From WQXF01 sp031553615 (GTDB lineage Bacteria > Bacillota > Clostridia > Christensenellales > Aristaeellaceae): 64,000 nt of DNA. The position numbers and the translations under genes were made by a program. The notes beneath the pieces are model-generated. The model was not told the DNA's origin. It did not search any database and was given only the letters and a program-made list of their open reading frames with translations. Numbering within the stretch: the first letter of the stretch is position 1; every line of letters starts with the position of its first letter. Where the stretch lies: assembly GCA_031553615.1 (NCBI GenBank), contig JAVBLJ010000005.1, positions 62,001-126,000 on the forward strand, in the 5' to 3' direction. This document shows positions 1 to 8,922 of the stretch, piece by piece.

Positions 1-1
1 G

Positions 2-364
2 TTGCCCGAGCAGGCGTTTGCGCAGGTCTACGCGCACAACCAGGCTGAACCGTTGATCCGCTACCTCGTGGCCGAGGTCGAGGGGGCTGTGCACGGCTTC
101 GTGAGCCTGCACATGGATTGGCACCTGCACCACGGCACGCTGGTGGGCGAGGTACAGGAGCTGATCGTGGACGAGGCATACCGCGGGCAGGGCATCGGCA
201 AAGCGCTGCTGCAGGCCGCCCTTTGCGAGGCCAAGCAGGCGGGGTGCTCGCACCTGGAGCTCAACAGCAACTTCCGCCGCACCGACGCCCACGCGTTCTA
301 CGAACACAACGGCTGGACCAAGGCCCACTACAACTTCACGTACAAGCGCTTGCACGAGGAATAG
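2..364 (+). CDS. GNAT family N-acetyltransferase, 5' end probably outside window
   Basis: Acetyl-CoA-dependent N-acetyltransferase fold; substrate unknown. The acetyl-CoA pyrophosphate loop is visible as RGQGIGKALL after the strand QELIVDEAYR, and the C-terminal AFYEHNGW segment is typical of GNAT domains. The 120 codons shown open with a TTG at base 2, but GNAT domains usually run 140-160 residues and the first strand and helix are mostly missing, so the gene very likely starts upstream of the window. The stop lies 12 bases before uvrB, so the two may be co-transcribed. Confidence 0.85.
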   Translation: MPEQAFAQVYAHNQAEPLIRYLVAEVEGAVHGFVSLHMDWHLHHGTLVGEVQELIVDEAYRGQGIGKALLQAALCEAKQAGCSHLELNSNFRRTDAHAFYEHNGWTKAHYNFTYKRLHEE

Positions 365-376
365 CAGGAGGATAAG

Positions 377-2401
377 ATGGAAGGACGCTTCGTACTCAAA
401 TCGCCGTTCTCCCCGCAGGGCGATCAGCCGCAGGCCATCGAGGCCCTGGCGCGCGGCGTGGAGGAAGGACTGAGCGCTCAAGTGCTGTTGGGCGTGACCG
501 GTTCGGGCAAGACGTTCACCATGGCCAGCGTGGTCGAGAAGGTGCAGCGGCCCACCCTGGTGATCGCGCACAACAAGACATTGGCGGGCCAGCTGCACGC
601 AGAGCTCAAGGAGTTCTTCCCCGATAGCGCGGTGGAATACTTCGTGAGCTACTACGATTACTACCAGCCCGAGGCGTACATCGCTTCTTCGGATACCTAC
701 ATCGAGAAGGATTCCTCGATCAACGACGAGATCGAGCGCATGCGGCACAGCGCGACCGCGGCGCTATTGGAGCGGCGCGACGTGATCGTGGTGGCCTCGG
801 TTTCGTGCATCTATGCGCTGGGCGACCCGAAGGAATACTACGATCAGATGGTTTCGCTGCGGCCCGGCATGCGCATGGATCGCGAAGCGCTGATTCGCGC
901 GCTGGTGAACATCCAGTACGAACGAAACGATGTGGAGTTTGCCCGCGGAAGTTTCCGGGTTCGGGGCGATGTGGTGGAGATTATTCCTGCGAATAGCGAT
1001 GAAATGGCGATCCGAGTGGAGCTGTTCGGCGATGAGATCGAGCGGCTCTCCCATGTGGAGGTGGTCACGGGACGCACCCTGGTGGTGCTGACCCACGCCA
1101 TGATCTTCCCCGCCACCCACTACGCCAACTCCCGCGAGAGCATCGACGCCGCCATCGAGCAGATCGAGAGCGACCGAGACGCCCGCGTGGAGGAGCTGCG
1201 CGCCGACGACCGCCTGCTGGAGGCGCAGCGCCTGCTGCAGCGCACTAGCTACGATATCGAGATGCTGCGCGAGATCGGCTACTGCACCGGCATCGAGAAC
1301 TACTCGCGCTACTTCGATGGCCGCACGCCCGGCGAAGCGCCCTTCACCCTGCTGGATTACTTCCCCGACGATTATCTGATGATCATCGATGAATCCCATG
1401 CCACCGTGCCCCAGGTGCGTGCCATGTACAACGGGGATCGCGCGCGCAAGACCTCGCTGGTGGAATACGGCTTCCGTCTGCCCTCGGCCTTCGACAACCG
1501 GCCGCTGCAGTTTCCGGAATTTGAGGAGCGGGTGGGCCAGGCGATCTACGTGAGCGCTACCCCTTCGGCCTACGAGATGGGGCTTGCGCAGCAGGTGGTG
1601 GAGCAGATCATCCGCCCCACGGGCCTGCTGGACCCCGAGGTGACGCTGCGGCCTGCCCAGCACCAGGTCGACGACCTGCTGGGCGAGATTCGCGCCACGG
1701 TGGCGCAGGGCTTCCGCGTGCTGGTGACCACGCTGACCAAGAAGATGGCCGAGAGCCTGACCGACTACCTGAAGGAGATGGAGGTGCGCGTCAAGTACCT
1801 GCACTCCGATATACAGACCATGGAGCGCGCGCAGATCCTGCGCGACCTGCGGCTGGGGACTTTCGACGTGCTGGTGGGCATCAACCTGCTGCGCGAAGGC
1901 CTCGATCTGCCCGAGGTTGCGCTGGTCGCCATCCTCGACGCGGACAAGGAGGGCTTCCTGCGCAGCGAAGTTTCGTTGGTGCAGACCATCGGCCGCGCAG
2001 CCCGTAACGTGGAGGGCCGCGTGATCATGTACGCCGACGCGATCACCGACAGCATGATGCGAGCCATCGCCGAGACCAACCGCCGCCGCGCCATCCAGAT
2101 GGCGTACAACGAGGCCCACGGCATCACGCCGACCTCCGTACAGAAGGCGGTGCGCGACCTGATGACCATCAGCCAATCGCCGGACCGCGCCGGGGCCAAG
2201 GTCGATGCTTCGCTGAGCGAGGAGGAGCGCACGATGCTCATCGACCGGGTCGAGGATCAGATGCTGCAGGCTGCCGCCAACCTGGATTTCGAGCTGGCGG
2301 CCAAGCTGCGCGACCGGCTCTTCTCGCTCAAGGGCGATGCGCCGCCCGAGCCGGAGCTGCAGCAGAGCAAGCGCAGACGGCTGAAGAAACCGAAATATTA
2401 A
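377..2401 (+). CDS. uvrB: UvrABC system protein B (excision nuclease helicase subunit)
   Basis: DNA damage-recognition helicase of nucleotide excision repair; it takes lesions from UvrA and recruits UvrC. 674 residues, normal for the family. Walker A GVTGSGKT is at about 39-46, the DNA-clamping beta-hairpin YYDYYQPEAY at about 92-101, the helicase DESH box near 340, and a UVR motif that binds UvrC or UvrA at the C-terminus (about 625-660, rich in EL-AA-LRDR). The ATG is set by AGGAGG at 366-371. uvrA follows on the same strand after 78 bases, the uvrB-uvrA order common in Bacillota. Confidence 0.98.
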   Translation: MEGRFVLKSPFSPQGDQPQAIEALARGVEEGLSAQVLLGVTGSGKTFTMASVVEKVQRPTLVIAHNKTLAGQLHAELKEFFPDSAVEYFVSYYDYYQPEAYIASSDTYIEKDSSINDEIERMRHSATAALLERRDVIVVASVSCIYALGDPKEYYDQMVSLRPGMRMDREALIRALVNIQYERNDVEFARGSFRVRGDVVEIIPANSDEMAIRVELFGDEIERLSHVEVVTGRTLVVLTHAMIFPATHYANSRESIDAAIEQIESDRDARVEELRADDRLLEAQRLLQRTSYDIEMLREIGYCTGIENYSRYFDGRTPGEAPFTLLDYFPDDYLMIIDESHATVPQVRAMYNGDRARKTSLVEYGFRLPSAFDNRPLQFPEFEERVGQAIYVSATPSAYEMGLAQQVVEQIIRPTGLLDPEVTLRPAQHQVDDLLGEIRATVAQGFRVLVTTLTKKMAESLTDYLKEMEVRVKYLHSDIQTMERAQILRDLRLGTFDVLVGINLLREGLDLPEVALVAILDADKEGFLRSEVSLVQTIGRAARNVEGRVIMYADAITDSMMRAIAETNRRRAIQMAYNEAHGITPTSVQKAVRDLMTISQSPDRAGAKVDASLSEEERTMLIDRVEDQMLQAAANLDFELAAKLRDRLFSLKGDAPPEPELQQSKRRRLKKPKY

Positions 2402-2479
2402 GGATCACGATTCCGCCTTCCGCGCCTCGAAAGCGCGCTGCATACAGGCGCCAGCTATTGGCAAAGGAGCACGACGACG

Positions 2480-5305
2480 GTGACGAACAAGATTTACATC
2501 AAGGGCGCACGGGAGCACAACCTCAAGAATATCGATATCGAGATACCGCGCGACAAGCTGGTGGTGTTCACCGGGCTTTCGGGCAGCGGAAAATCCTCGC
2601 TGGCCTTCGATACGCTGTATGCCGAGGGGCAGCGGCGATACGTCGAGTCGCTTTCGGCCTACGCTCGCCAGTTCTTGGGGCAGATGGAGAAGCCCGATGT
2701 GGACTACATCGAGGGGCTTTCGCCCGCGATCTCCATCGATCAAAAGAGCACCAGCCGCAATCCGCGCTCTACTGTGGGCACGGTCACCGAGATACACGAT
2801 TATCTGCGCCTGCTCTACGCGCGCATCGGCATACCGCATTGCCCGATTTGCGGCAAGGTGATCCACCAGCAGAGCGTGGACCAGATGGTCGATCAGGTGA
2901 CTGCGCTGCCCGACGGCACGCGCCTGCAAGTGATGGCCCCGGTGATCCGCGCGCGCAAGGGCGAGTACATCAAGATGATGGACGAACTGCGCAAGCAGGG
3001 TTTTGTGCGCGCGCGTGTCGATGGGGAAATATACGACCTGGGCGACGTGCCCGCGCTCGATAAGCAAAAGAAGCACACCATCGAGGTGGTGGTGGACCGA
3101 ATCATCGTGCGGCGCGACATGCACTCCCGCCTCACCGATTCGTTGGAGACTGCGCTGAAGTTGGCCGGCGGGCTGGTGCTGGTGGATGCGGGCGAGGCAG
3201 GGGAGATGCTGTTTTCGCAAAACTACGCCTGCCCGGATTGCGGCGTGAGCATCGAGGAATTGGCCCCGCGCATGTTCTCGTTCAACAGCCCGTTTGGCGC
3301 GTGCCCCACCTGCGGCGGCCTGGGCACGCTGATGAAGATCGATCCGGCGCTGATCATTCCCGATTGGAGCCTTTCGCTGAACCAGGATGCGATCCAGGCC
3401 ACGGGCTGGCGCACCGCCGACCCGACCTCCATGGCCAACATGTTCTTTGGCGCGCTGGCCAAGCACTACGGCTTTTCGATGGACATGCCCATGCGCGACC
3501 TGCCCGAAAAGGCCATCAAGGTGCTGCTGTACGGCACAGAGGGGGAGAAGCTGACCATTCAATACGAGCGCCAGCACGGCAGCGGCAGCTTCACCGCGCC
3601 GTTCGAGGGCATCATCCCCTCGCTGGAGCGCCGTTACCGCGAGACCAGCAGCGACGGCATGAAGGAGCTCTACGAGGCCTACATGTCTGAAACGCCCTGC
3701 GAGGCCTGCCACGGTCAGCGCTTGAAGCCCGAATCGCTGAGCGTCACGGTGGGAGAACGCTCCATTGCGCAGGTTTCCGGCATGGCGGTGCTGGAGGCCA
3801 AGGCCTTCTTCGATGGGCTTTCGCTTTCGCCCATGGAGCACATGATCGCCCACCAAATTATGAAAGAGATTCACGCGCGACTAGGCTTCCTGGCCGACGT
3901 TGGCCTCGATTATCTCTCGCTTTCCCGCGCCGCGGCCACCCTCTCGGGCGGAGAGGCGCAGCGCATCCGCCTCGCGACCCAGATCGGCAGCAGCCTGGTG
4001 GGCGTGCTCTACATACTGGACGAGCCCTCTATCGGTCTGCATCAGCGCGACAACGAGCGCTTACTCGCCACCCTCAAGCATCTGCGTGATCTGGGCAACA
4101 CGCTGGTGGTGGTGGAGCACGATGAGGACACCATGTACGCCGCCGATCAGATCGTGGACATCGGCCCGGGCGCGGGCATCCATGGCGGCGAGCTGGTGGC
4201 GCAGGGCACGGTGGAGGAGATCAAGGCCAATCCGGCCTCCATCACGGGGCAATATCTGAGCGGCGCGAAATGCATCCCCATACCGAAAAAGCGCAAGAAG
4301 GCCACAGGCATGCTGCGCATACGCGGGGCGCGGGAGAATAACCTCAAGAACGTGGACGTGGACATCCCGCTGGGCGTGATGTGCGTGGTGACCGGCGTTT
4401 CGGGCAGCGGTAAATCTTCGCTGATCAACGAGATCGTATACAAGACCTTGGCCCGCGACCTCAACCGCGCCAAGCTGCGCCCCGGCCTGCACGACGGCAT
4501 CGAGGGCGTCGCCCAGCTGGACAAGGTGATCGACATCGATCAATCGCCCATCGGGCGCACGCCGCGCTCCAATCCGGCCACCTACACCGGTCTCTTCGAC
4601 CTGATCCGCAAGGTGTTCGCCCAGACCCCCGACGCGAAGGAGCGCGGCTACAAGGAAAACCGCTTCTCGTTCAACGTGAAGGGCGGGCGGTGCGAGGCTT
4701 GCTCCGGCGACGGCATCATCAAGATCGAGATGCACTTTTTGCCCGACATCTACGTGCCCTGCGAGGTATGCAAGGGCAAGCGCTACAACCGCGAGACGCT
4801 GGAGGTGCGCTACAAGGGCAAGAGCATATTCGACGTGCTTGATATGACGGTGGAGGACGCGCTCACCTACTTCGAGAATCACCCCAAAATCTTGCGCAAG
4901 GTGCAGACACTGTACGACGTGGGCATGGGCTACATCAAGCTGGGTCAGCCCAGCACCACGCTTTCGGGCGGCGAGGCGCAGCGCATCAAGCTGGCGACCG
5001 AGCTTTCCCGCGCCTCGACCGGGCGCACCATGTACGTGCTCGACGAACCGACCACCGGTCTGCACATGGCCGACACCCATCGGCTGGTACAGGTGCTGCA
5101 GCGGCTGGTGGAGGCGGGCAACTCGGTGCTGATCATCGAGCACAACCTGGACGTGATCAAGACCGCCGATTACCTGATCGACCTGGGGCCGGAGGGGGGC
5201 GACCGGGGCGGCAACGTGCTGGTCTGCGGCACGCCCGAGCAGCTATGCAAATGCGATGAGAGCCACACCGCGCGCTTCCTGAGGCCGGTGCTGGCCCGCA
5301 AATAG
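2480..5305 (+). CDS. uvrA: UvrABC system protein A (excision nuclease ATPase subunit)
   Basis: Dimeric ABC-type ATPase that scans DNA for bulky lesions and loads UvrB. 941 residues with two ABC halves: Walker A GLSGSGKSS near 32 and GVSGSGKSS near 640, and two LSGGEAQRI signatures. Zinc-binding cysteine pairs include CPIC, CPDC/CPTC and CEAC/CEVC, as expected for UvrA. GTG start preceded by AAAGGAG at 2462-2468. Co-directional with uvrB; no terminator is visible between them. Confidence 0.98.
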   Translation: MTNKIYIKGAREHNLKNIDIEIPRDKLVVFTGLSGSGKSSLAFDTLYAEGQRRYVESLSAYARQFLGQMEKPDVDYIEGLSPAISIDQKSTSRNPRSTVGTVTEIHDYLRLLYARIGIPHCPICGKVIHQQSVDQMVDQVTALPDGTRLQVMAPVIRARKGEYIKMMDELRKQGFVRARVDGEIYDLGDVPALDKQKKHTIEVVVDRIIVRRDMHSRLTDSLETALKLAGGLVLVDAGEAGEMLFSQNYACPDCGVSIEELAPRMFSFNSPFGACPTCGGLGTLMKIDPALIIPDWSLSLNQDAIQATGWRTADPTSMANMFFGALAKHYGFSMDMPMRDLPEKAIKVLLYGTEGEKLTIQYERQHGSGSFTAPFEGIIPSLERRYRETSSDGMKELYEAYMSETPCEACHGQRLKPESLSVTVGERSIAQVSGMAVLEAKAFFDGLSLSPMEHMIAHQIMKEIHARLGFLADVGLDYLSLSRAAATLSGGEAQRIRLATQIGSSLVGVLYILDEPSIGLHQRDNERLLATLKHLRDLGNTLVVVEHDEDTMYAADQIVDIGPGAGIHGGELVAQGTVEEIKANPASITGQYLSGAKCIPIPKKRKKATGMLRIRGARENNLKNVDVDIPLGVMCVVTGVSGSGKSSLINEIVYKTLARDLNRAKLRPGLHDGIEGVAQLDKVIDIDQSPIGRTPRSNPATYTGLFDLIRKVFAQTPDAKERGYKENRFSFNVKGGRCEACSGDGIIKIEMHFLPDIYVPCEVCKGKRYNRETLEVRYKGKSIFDVLDMTVEDALTYFENHPKILRKVQTLYDVGMGYIKLGQPSTTLSGGEAQRIKLATELSRASTGRTMYVLDEPTTGLHMADTHRLVQVLQRLVEAGNSVLIIEHNLDVIKTADYLIDLGPEGGDRGGNVLVCGTPEQLCKCDESHTARFLRPVLARK

Positions 5306-5329
5306 TCGTACGGGCGAGGAGGAATAGGT

Positions 5330-5701
5330 GTGAAGCGCACATTGATGCAGGTTTACGTGAAGAGCAGCGAGGAAGCGGTGGCGCTCTATCAAAAGGCATT
5401 CGACGCGCCGCTGTTGGTGGCCTATCCCAACCCTAACGGGGGCTACATGCACTCCGAGCTGGATGTGTACGGGCAGATTCTGGCGGTTGCCGAGTTGGAA
5501 AAAGAGGACGCCCGGATCGCCACCAAGATGATGCAGTTTTGCCTGCACTTCGGGGAGGGCGGGGAGGAGTGCGTGCGCAAGGCGTACGAGCTGCTTAAGG
5601 AGGGGGCGAACATTGAGTGGCCGATGGGCCCTTGCGATTTCAGCCCGCTGATGGCCTCGTTCGTGGATCGTTTCGGCGTGTATTGGTGTCTCTTTGTGTA
5701 A
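5330..5701 (+). CDS. VOC (glyoxalase/PhnB-like) family protein
   Basis: 123-residue single-domain vicinal-oxygen-chelate protein. The N-terminus reads MQVYVKSSEEAVALYQKAF, the pattern of PhnB-like proteins, and the C-terminus (FVDRFGVYWCLFV) is the usual closing strand, with DRFGV-W conserved. The reaction cannot be told from sequence; members include dioxygenases, antibiotic-binding proteins and proteins with no known activity. GTG start after GAGGAGG at 5316-5322. It lies 24 bases after uvrA, so it may be transcribed with it. Confidence 0.85.
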   Translation: MKRTLMQVYVKSSEEAVALYQKAFDAPLLVAYPNPNGGYMHSELDVYGQILAVAELEKEDARIATKMMQFCLHFGEGGEECVRKAYELLKEGANIEWPMGPCDFSPLMASFVDRFGVYWCLFV

Positions 5702-5734
5702 GGATAACCGCTGATTTAGGGCTGGGCGGCGTGC

Positions 5735-6118
5735 TCATAGCACATTGGCAAGGGACGGCGATTCGCGCACCGGCAGGTTTTGCAGCGCGATATGGGTATC
5801 GGCGATCTCGCGCTGCGTACTGGGGAAGTCTTCGGCGCGGATGGCCGCTTCCAGCCGGTTCAGCGCGAGATCGACCAGGTCGGTATCGCGGTGGGATACG
5901 AAGATTTGGATGCTTGGCTTGCGGTTGTGCCAATCGTTGAGCAGTGCCTTGGCTTGGATGGCAGCATCGGCCCAATCGCCACTCTGGATGGCGATGTGCA
6001 CCTGCTCGAGTTCATGCAGCAGCACGTCCGTGGCGTGCTGGGTAAGGAGAAGTGAAAGGAAGCCGGTGACCAGTACCAGCAGTAACGAGATAGCGACCAT
6101 CCATCGCTTGAACAGCAT
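5735..6118 (-). CDS. DUF4363-like small membrane-anchored protein
   Basis: 127 residues: an N-terminal membrane anchor (about 8-28, rich in L, V, I, S) followed by a mostly helical extracytoplasmic domain. The pattern resembles DUF4363 proteins, which are often encoded next to DUF421 membrane proteins, as here. Role unknown. The ATG at 6118 follows a good AGGAGG (6124-6129 on the plus strand). It lies 22 bases downstream of the DUF421 gene, so the two form an operon. Confidence 0.75.
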   Translation of the reverse strand: MLFKRWMVAISLLLVLVTGFLSLLLTQHATDVLLHELEQVHIAIQSGDWADAAIQAKALLNDWHNRKPSIQIFVSHRDTDLVDLALNRLEAAIRAEDFPSTQREIADTHIALQNLPVRESPSLANVL

Positions 6119-6140
6119 TGGAAACCTCCTGCCGAATGCG

Positions 6141-6866
6141 TTACCATGTTACGTTCGCGGGGTCCAGCGCCTGCACGATGTGCAGCTTGCCCTGCGTGCC
6201 CGCAGCTTGCACGAGCAAGCGGCCCCGGGTGTCGAGGGAGCAGAGAAATACCTCCTGCGGCCCCGAATAACCGAGCGGTTTCAGGCGAGCGGTGAGCCAA
6301 GCCGCATCGAGCCCGCCCAGCTCCAAGTTGGCCTGTTGCAGCCGCCCATCGAGCACCAGGGTCAGCGGCACGCCCTCGTAACCGGTGGCGATGGCCATGT
6401 CCCTTGGTGCGAGCGGACGGCTGGAGGAATTGGGGAACACGCTGAGCGCGCCGTTGGTCTCCAGCACGGCCGTGCCTACGTCGGCGGGATTCAGCACGCC
6501 CCGGTTGCGCACCGCTTCCATCAAATCATTCAGATCGTAGCAGAGGCGCTGTAGCTCTGCGACCTGAACCTTCCCATCGCGGATCAGTACACTGGGCGTT
6601 CCGCATATCCAGCCGCGAAACCGCTCGAAGCGCATGCTGAGCAGCGTGATCACCCCATGCGCCATCAGCAGCGCTAGGATGGAGAGCGCGCCGTAAAGCA
6701 ACGGCGTACCGGTATCGCCCATGGGCGAGGCGGCTAAATCGGCGATCAAGAGCGTGATGACGAATTCAAAGGGCTGCAATTGGGCCATCTGCCGCTTGCC
6801 CATGCAGCGCACTACCACGACGGTGAGCGCGAACAGCAGCAGGGTGCGAAAGAATACGGTGAACAC
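6141..6866 (-). CDS. DUF421 (YetF-like) membrane protein
   Basis: 241 residues. Three N-terminal transmembrane segments (about 5-25, 35-55, 60-78) are followed by the DUF421 cytoplasmic domain; the RxMGKRQ-QL-PFEFV and NRGV motifs are characteristic of the YetF/YkjA/YrbG family. In Bacillus the family is linked to spores and germination, but its biochemistry is unknown. The start is GTG at 6866, with a G-rich Shine-Dalgarno at about 6873-6878. That Shine-Dalgarno is the 3' arm of a strong hairpin (see 6864-6915). Confidence 0.88.
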   Translation of the reverse strand: MFTVFFRTLLLFALTVVVVRCMGKRQMAQLQPFEFVITLLIADLAASPMGDTGTPLLYGALSILALLMAHGVITLLSMRFERFRGWICGTPSVLIRDGKVQVAELQRLCYDLNDLMEAVRNRGVLNPADVGTAVLETNGALSVFPNSSSRPLAPRDMAIATGYEGVPLTLVLDGRLQQANLELGGLDAAWLTARLKPLGYSGPQEVFLCSLDTRGRLLVQAAGTQGKLHIVQALDPANVTW

Positions 6867-6915
6867 AAAAATCCCCCCTCATACCGGACTTAGCATGCCG
6901 GTTTGGTGGGGGATT
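6864..6915 (-). terminator. Hairpin plus T-run overlapping the DUF421 ribosome binding site
   Basis: Reading the minus strand, AATCCCCC (6915-6908) pairs with GGGGGATT (6877-6870). An inner ACCGG/CCGGT helix is enclosed, and TTTTTG follows immediately. It looks like an intrinsic terminator for the upstream Cys-rich gene, but its 3' arm is also the only Shine-Dalgarno for DUF421. It could therefore act as terminator, attenuator or RBS lock. Confidence 0.6.
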
Positions 6916-6969
6916 CATCCATATAACAGTACGGATTGGAACGGAAAATCCGCGGAAAATCTGCGCGGC

Positions 6970-7536
6970 TTAGGCGAAGGACTCATACTGCGCGAGCAAT
7001 GCATCCAGCGCCCGCAGGAAGGCGCGGTGCTCTGGACAGGCCCAGAGCAGGGCCAGGGCGGTGCGGCTTGCGGCCACGAAGGCCGGATCGAGGGCGGGCA
7101 GGCCGTGGGGCATCAGCGGGCAGACCGGCCATGCGCGCGGATCGAGCTTAAGGAAAAAGCCTTCGCTGCCTTGGCGCGCATCGATTCGCGCACTCAAAGG
7201 GAACAGGCGGCAAGCCAGGGGCCGTTCCTCGCGGGGGCAGGTGCCTTCGCAGACCAGCAGCGGCACCGCGCGGTTTTCGATCTCCCAATCGGTGGGCATC
7301 ACCTGGGCCCAGGCCTGATCGGGGCCATAGAGTGACTGTTCGCCGGGGAAGAGATACATGCCGCTGGGTTGGCCATCCGCCGTGGCGGGTTGGCAACAAG
7401 CCGCGCCGCAGAGACGACCGCAGTCGGTTTTCAGCGGCGTGACATCGCACAGCAGCGTGCGTGCCGCGAGCAGCGCGGCGTGCGAAGCGGAATCGGGCGC
7501 GTAGGGGAGACGCTCGGTTTCGGGGTGCTGGGCCAT
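6970..7536 (-). CDS. Cys-rich protein, YkgJ-like (putative metal-binding)
   Basis: 188 residues; function not known. The N-terminal half carries a cysteine cluster (DCGRLCGAACC) followed later by CEGTCPREERPLACRLFPL. This pattern resembles the YkgJ-like zinc/iron-chelating family. ATG at 7536 is chosen over the far upstream start because GGGAGG stands just before it and a strong promoter (7576-7604) lies between. Divergently transcribed from the DNA methyltransferase operon. Confidence 0.7.
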   Translation of the reverse strand: MAQHPETERLPYAPDSASHAALLAARTLLCDVTPLKTDCGRLCGAACCQPATADGQPSGMYLFPGEQSLYGPDQAWAQVMPTDWEIENRAVPLLVCEGTCPREERPLACRLFPLSARIDARQGSEGFFLKLDPRAWPVCPLMPHGLPALDPAFVAASRTALALLWACPEHRAFLRALDALLAQYESFA

Positions 7537-7575
7537 GAAGGAACCTCCCTTGAAATGAGTGGTTTTGCCCAAATC

Positions 7576-7604
7576 AGTGTAGGTGTTCGCGCCGCGCTTG
7601 TCAA
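7576..7604 (-). promoter_or_regulatory. Sigma-A-type promoter for the Cys-rich gene
   Basis: On the minus strand: TTGACA (7604-7599), 17-base spacer, TACACT (7581-7576). The -35 overlaps the -35 of the opposing promoter by five bases. Confidence 0.7.
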
Positions 7605-7626
7605 TCCCGCCCAGGAAAGGTATAAT
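7598..7626 (+). promoter_or_regulatory. Sigma-A-type promoter for the methyltransferase operon
   Basis: TTGTCA (7598-7603), 17-base spacer, perfect TATAAT (7621-7626), 31 bases before the chosen ATG. It argues for the start at 7657 rather than an upstream one. Confidence 0.8.
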
Positions 7627-7656
7627 ACAAGGATACGGTGCGAGAGGGGGAGGGGC

Positions 7657-8922
7657 ATGCGGATGCTGGAGACGCCTTGCCTGGTGGAGCGCCGCCAAGG
7701 CGAAGGCGCGGGCGGCGCGCTTTGGCAGCTGCGCTTGCCAGAGGATGCCGACGTGCTCCTGGCCGCCTACGCGGGGCAGGTCCAGCTGGTGTACATCGAT
7801 CCGCCCTTTTGCACCGGGCAAAATTTCGAGATGCGCATGCGGGTGGGGGAGCGCGGCTGGCGGACCGGTTCGCCAAGGCTCACCTTGCCCGCCTACGACG
7901 ATGCTTGGCCGGACGAGGCCGCATATCTGCGCATGATGGAGGGTATGCTGCGCGCCGCCCATGCGCTGCTCAAGCCCGAGGGCACGCTGTTTCTGCACGT
8001 CGATCCGCGCATGCAGGCTCCTCTGCGCCTGCTGCTGGACCGAATATTCGGCGCGAAGAACTTCCTGAACGAAATTATCTGGGCCTACCAGAGCGGCGGG
8101 CGCGCGGCCAAATACTTCAGCCGCAAGCACGATGTGATCCTCTTTTACCGCAAGAGCGCGCGCTACTTCTTCGATATTAAGGCGGTGCCGGTGCTGCGCG
8201 GCGAGCAGCGCGCCAACCACATGCGCCGCGCGGTGGATGGGCAGGGCCGCGCCTACCGCAGCATCACCTCGGGCGGAAAGCAATACGTGTACTACGACGA
8301 TGAACCTGCCTACCCGGGCGACGTGTGGCAGGACGTTTCCCATCTGCAGCAGAAGGATCCGCAGCGCACCGGGTACGATACGCAGAAGCCTATCGCGCTG
8401 CTGGAGCGCATCATCCGCTGCGCATCACGGCCCGGCGACTTGGTGGCCGACCTGTGCTTTGGATCGGGCACCACGCTGGTGGCGGCGGCGCAGGAGGGGC
8501 GGCGCTACTTGGGGGTGGATTGCGGGCTCCCCGCCCACGCGGTGGCCCGTAAGAGGCTCTTGAGCTGGGCGACGGATCACCGTCATACCAGCGTGGAGAC
8601 CCGGATGGCCGTGGAGGCCCAGCTGTTTCCGGCGATTGGCTTCTACGAGGCGACGCTGACCGCTTGCACGCCCGATGCGGAGCTGCGAGCCCTCGAGGTA
8701 GGCGGCAAGCCGTTGTCCGGCCTGGATGTGATCGACCAATGGTCGGTAGGATTCCTGCGGGGCGATGAGTTCGTTTCGCTGACGCATGCAGCGCGCACCG
8801 CCACCCGTCCCGCGCTGGCCACGGTGTTGGAGATGCCGATGCTCTCCGGCGAACCCGCGCTGTGCACGGTGGACGTGCTGGGGCGCAAGCAGGTATTGAG
8901 GTGGGAGGGAAACCATGCATAA
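7657..8922 (+). CDS. Beta-class DNA methyltransferase (adenine-N6 or cytosine-N4), solitary
   Basis: 421-residue site-specific DNA methyltransferase. The catalytic motif IV is DPPF (residues 48-51) and precedes the AdoMet motif DLCFGSGTT (265-273), so the order is that of beta-class N6A/N4C enzymes; QKPIALLERII just before motif I is motif X. No restriction endonuclease gene is adjacent, so it looks like an orphan or housekeeping methylase. About 140 residues after motif I are unassigned and may help recognise the target. ATG preceded by GAGGGGGAGGGG. It overlaps the next gene by 8 bases, giving an operon with an unknown protein and trmD. Confidence 0.88.
   Translation: MRMLETPCLVERRQGEGAGGALWQLRLPEDADVLLAAYAGQVQLVYIDPPFCTGQNFEMRMRVGERGWRTGSPRLTLPAYDDAWPDEAAYLRMMEGMLRAAHALLKPEGTLFLHVDPRMQAPLRLLLDRIFGAKNFLNEIIWAYQSGGRAAKYFSRKHDVILFYRKSARYFFDIKAVPVLRGEQRANHMRRAVDGQGRAYRSITSGGKQYVYYDDEPAYPGDVWQDVSHLQQKDPQRTGYDTQKPIALLERIIRCASRPGDLVADLCFGSGTTLVAAAQEGRRYLGVDCGLPAHAVARKRLLSWATDHRHTSVETRMAVEAQLFPAIGFYEATLTACTPDAELRALEVGGKPLSGLDVIDQWSVGFLRGDEFVSLTHAARTATRPALATVLEMPMLSGEPALCTVDVLGRKQVLRWEGNHA

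Noticed and set aside
764..2176. Long open frame on the minus strand opposite uvrB (470 codons)
   Set aside because: High-GC shadow of uvrB; low-complexity His/Leu/Gly composition, no family resemblance, no ribosome binding site.
2405..5143. Long minus-strand frames opposite uvrA
   Set aside because: Mirror the uvrA codon pattern and have no start signals; uvrA is complete on the plus strand.
7369..7656. Upstream extension of the methyltransferase
   Set aside because: A promoter with TATAAT at 7621 and the ribosome binding site lie inside it, and the opposite-strand gene occupies the same bases.
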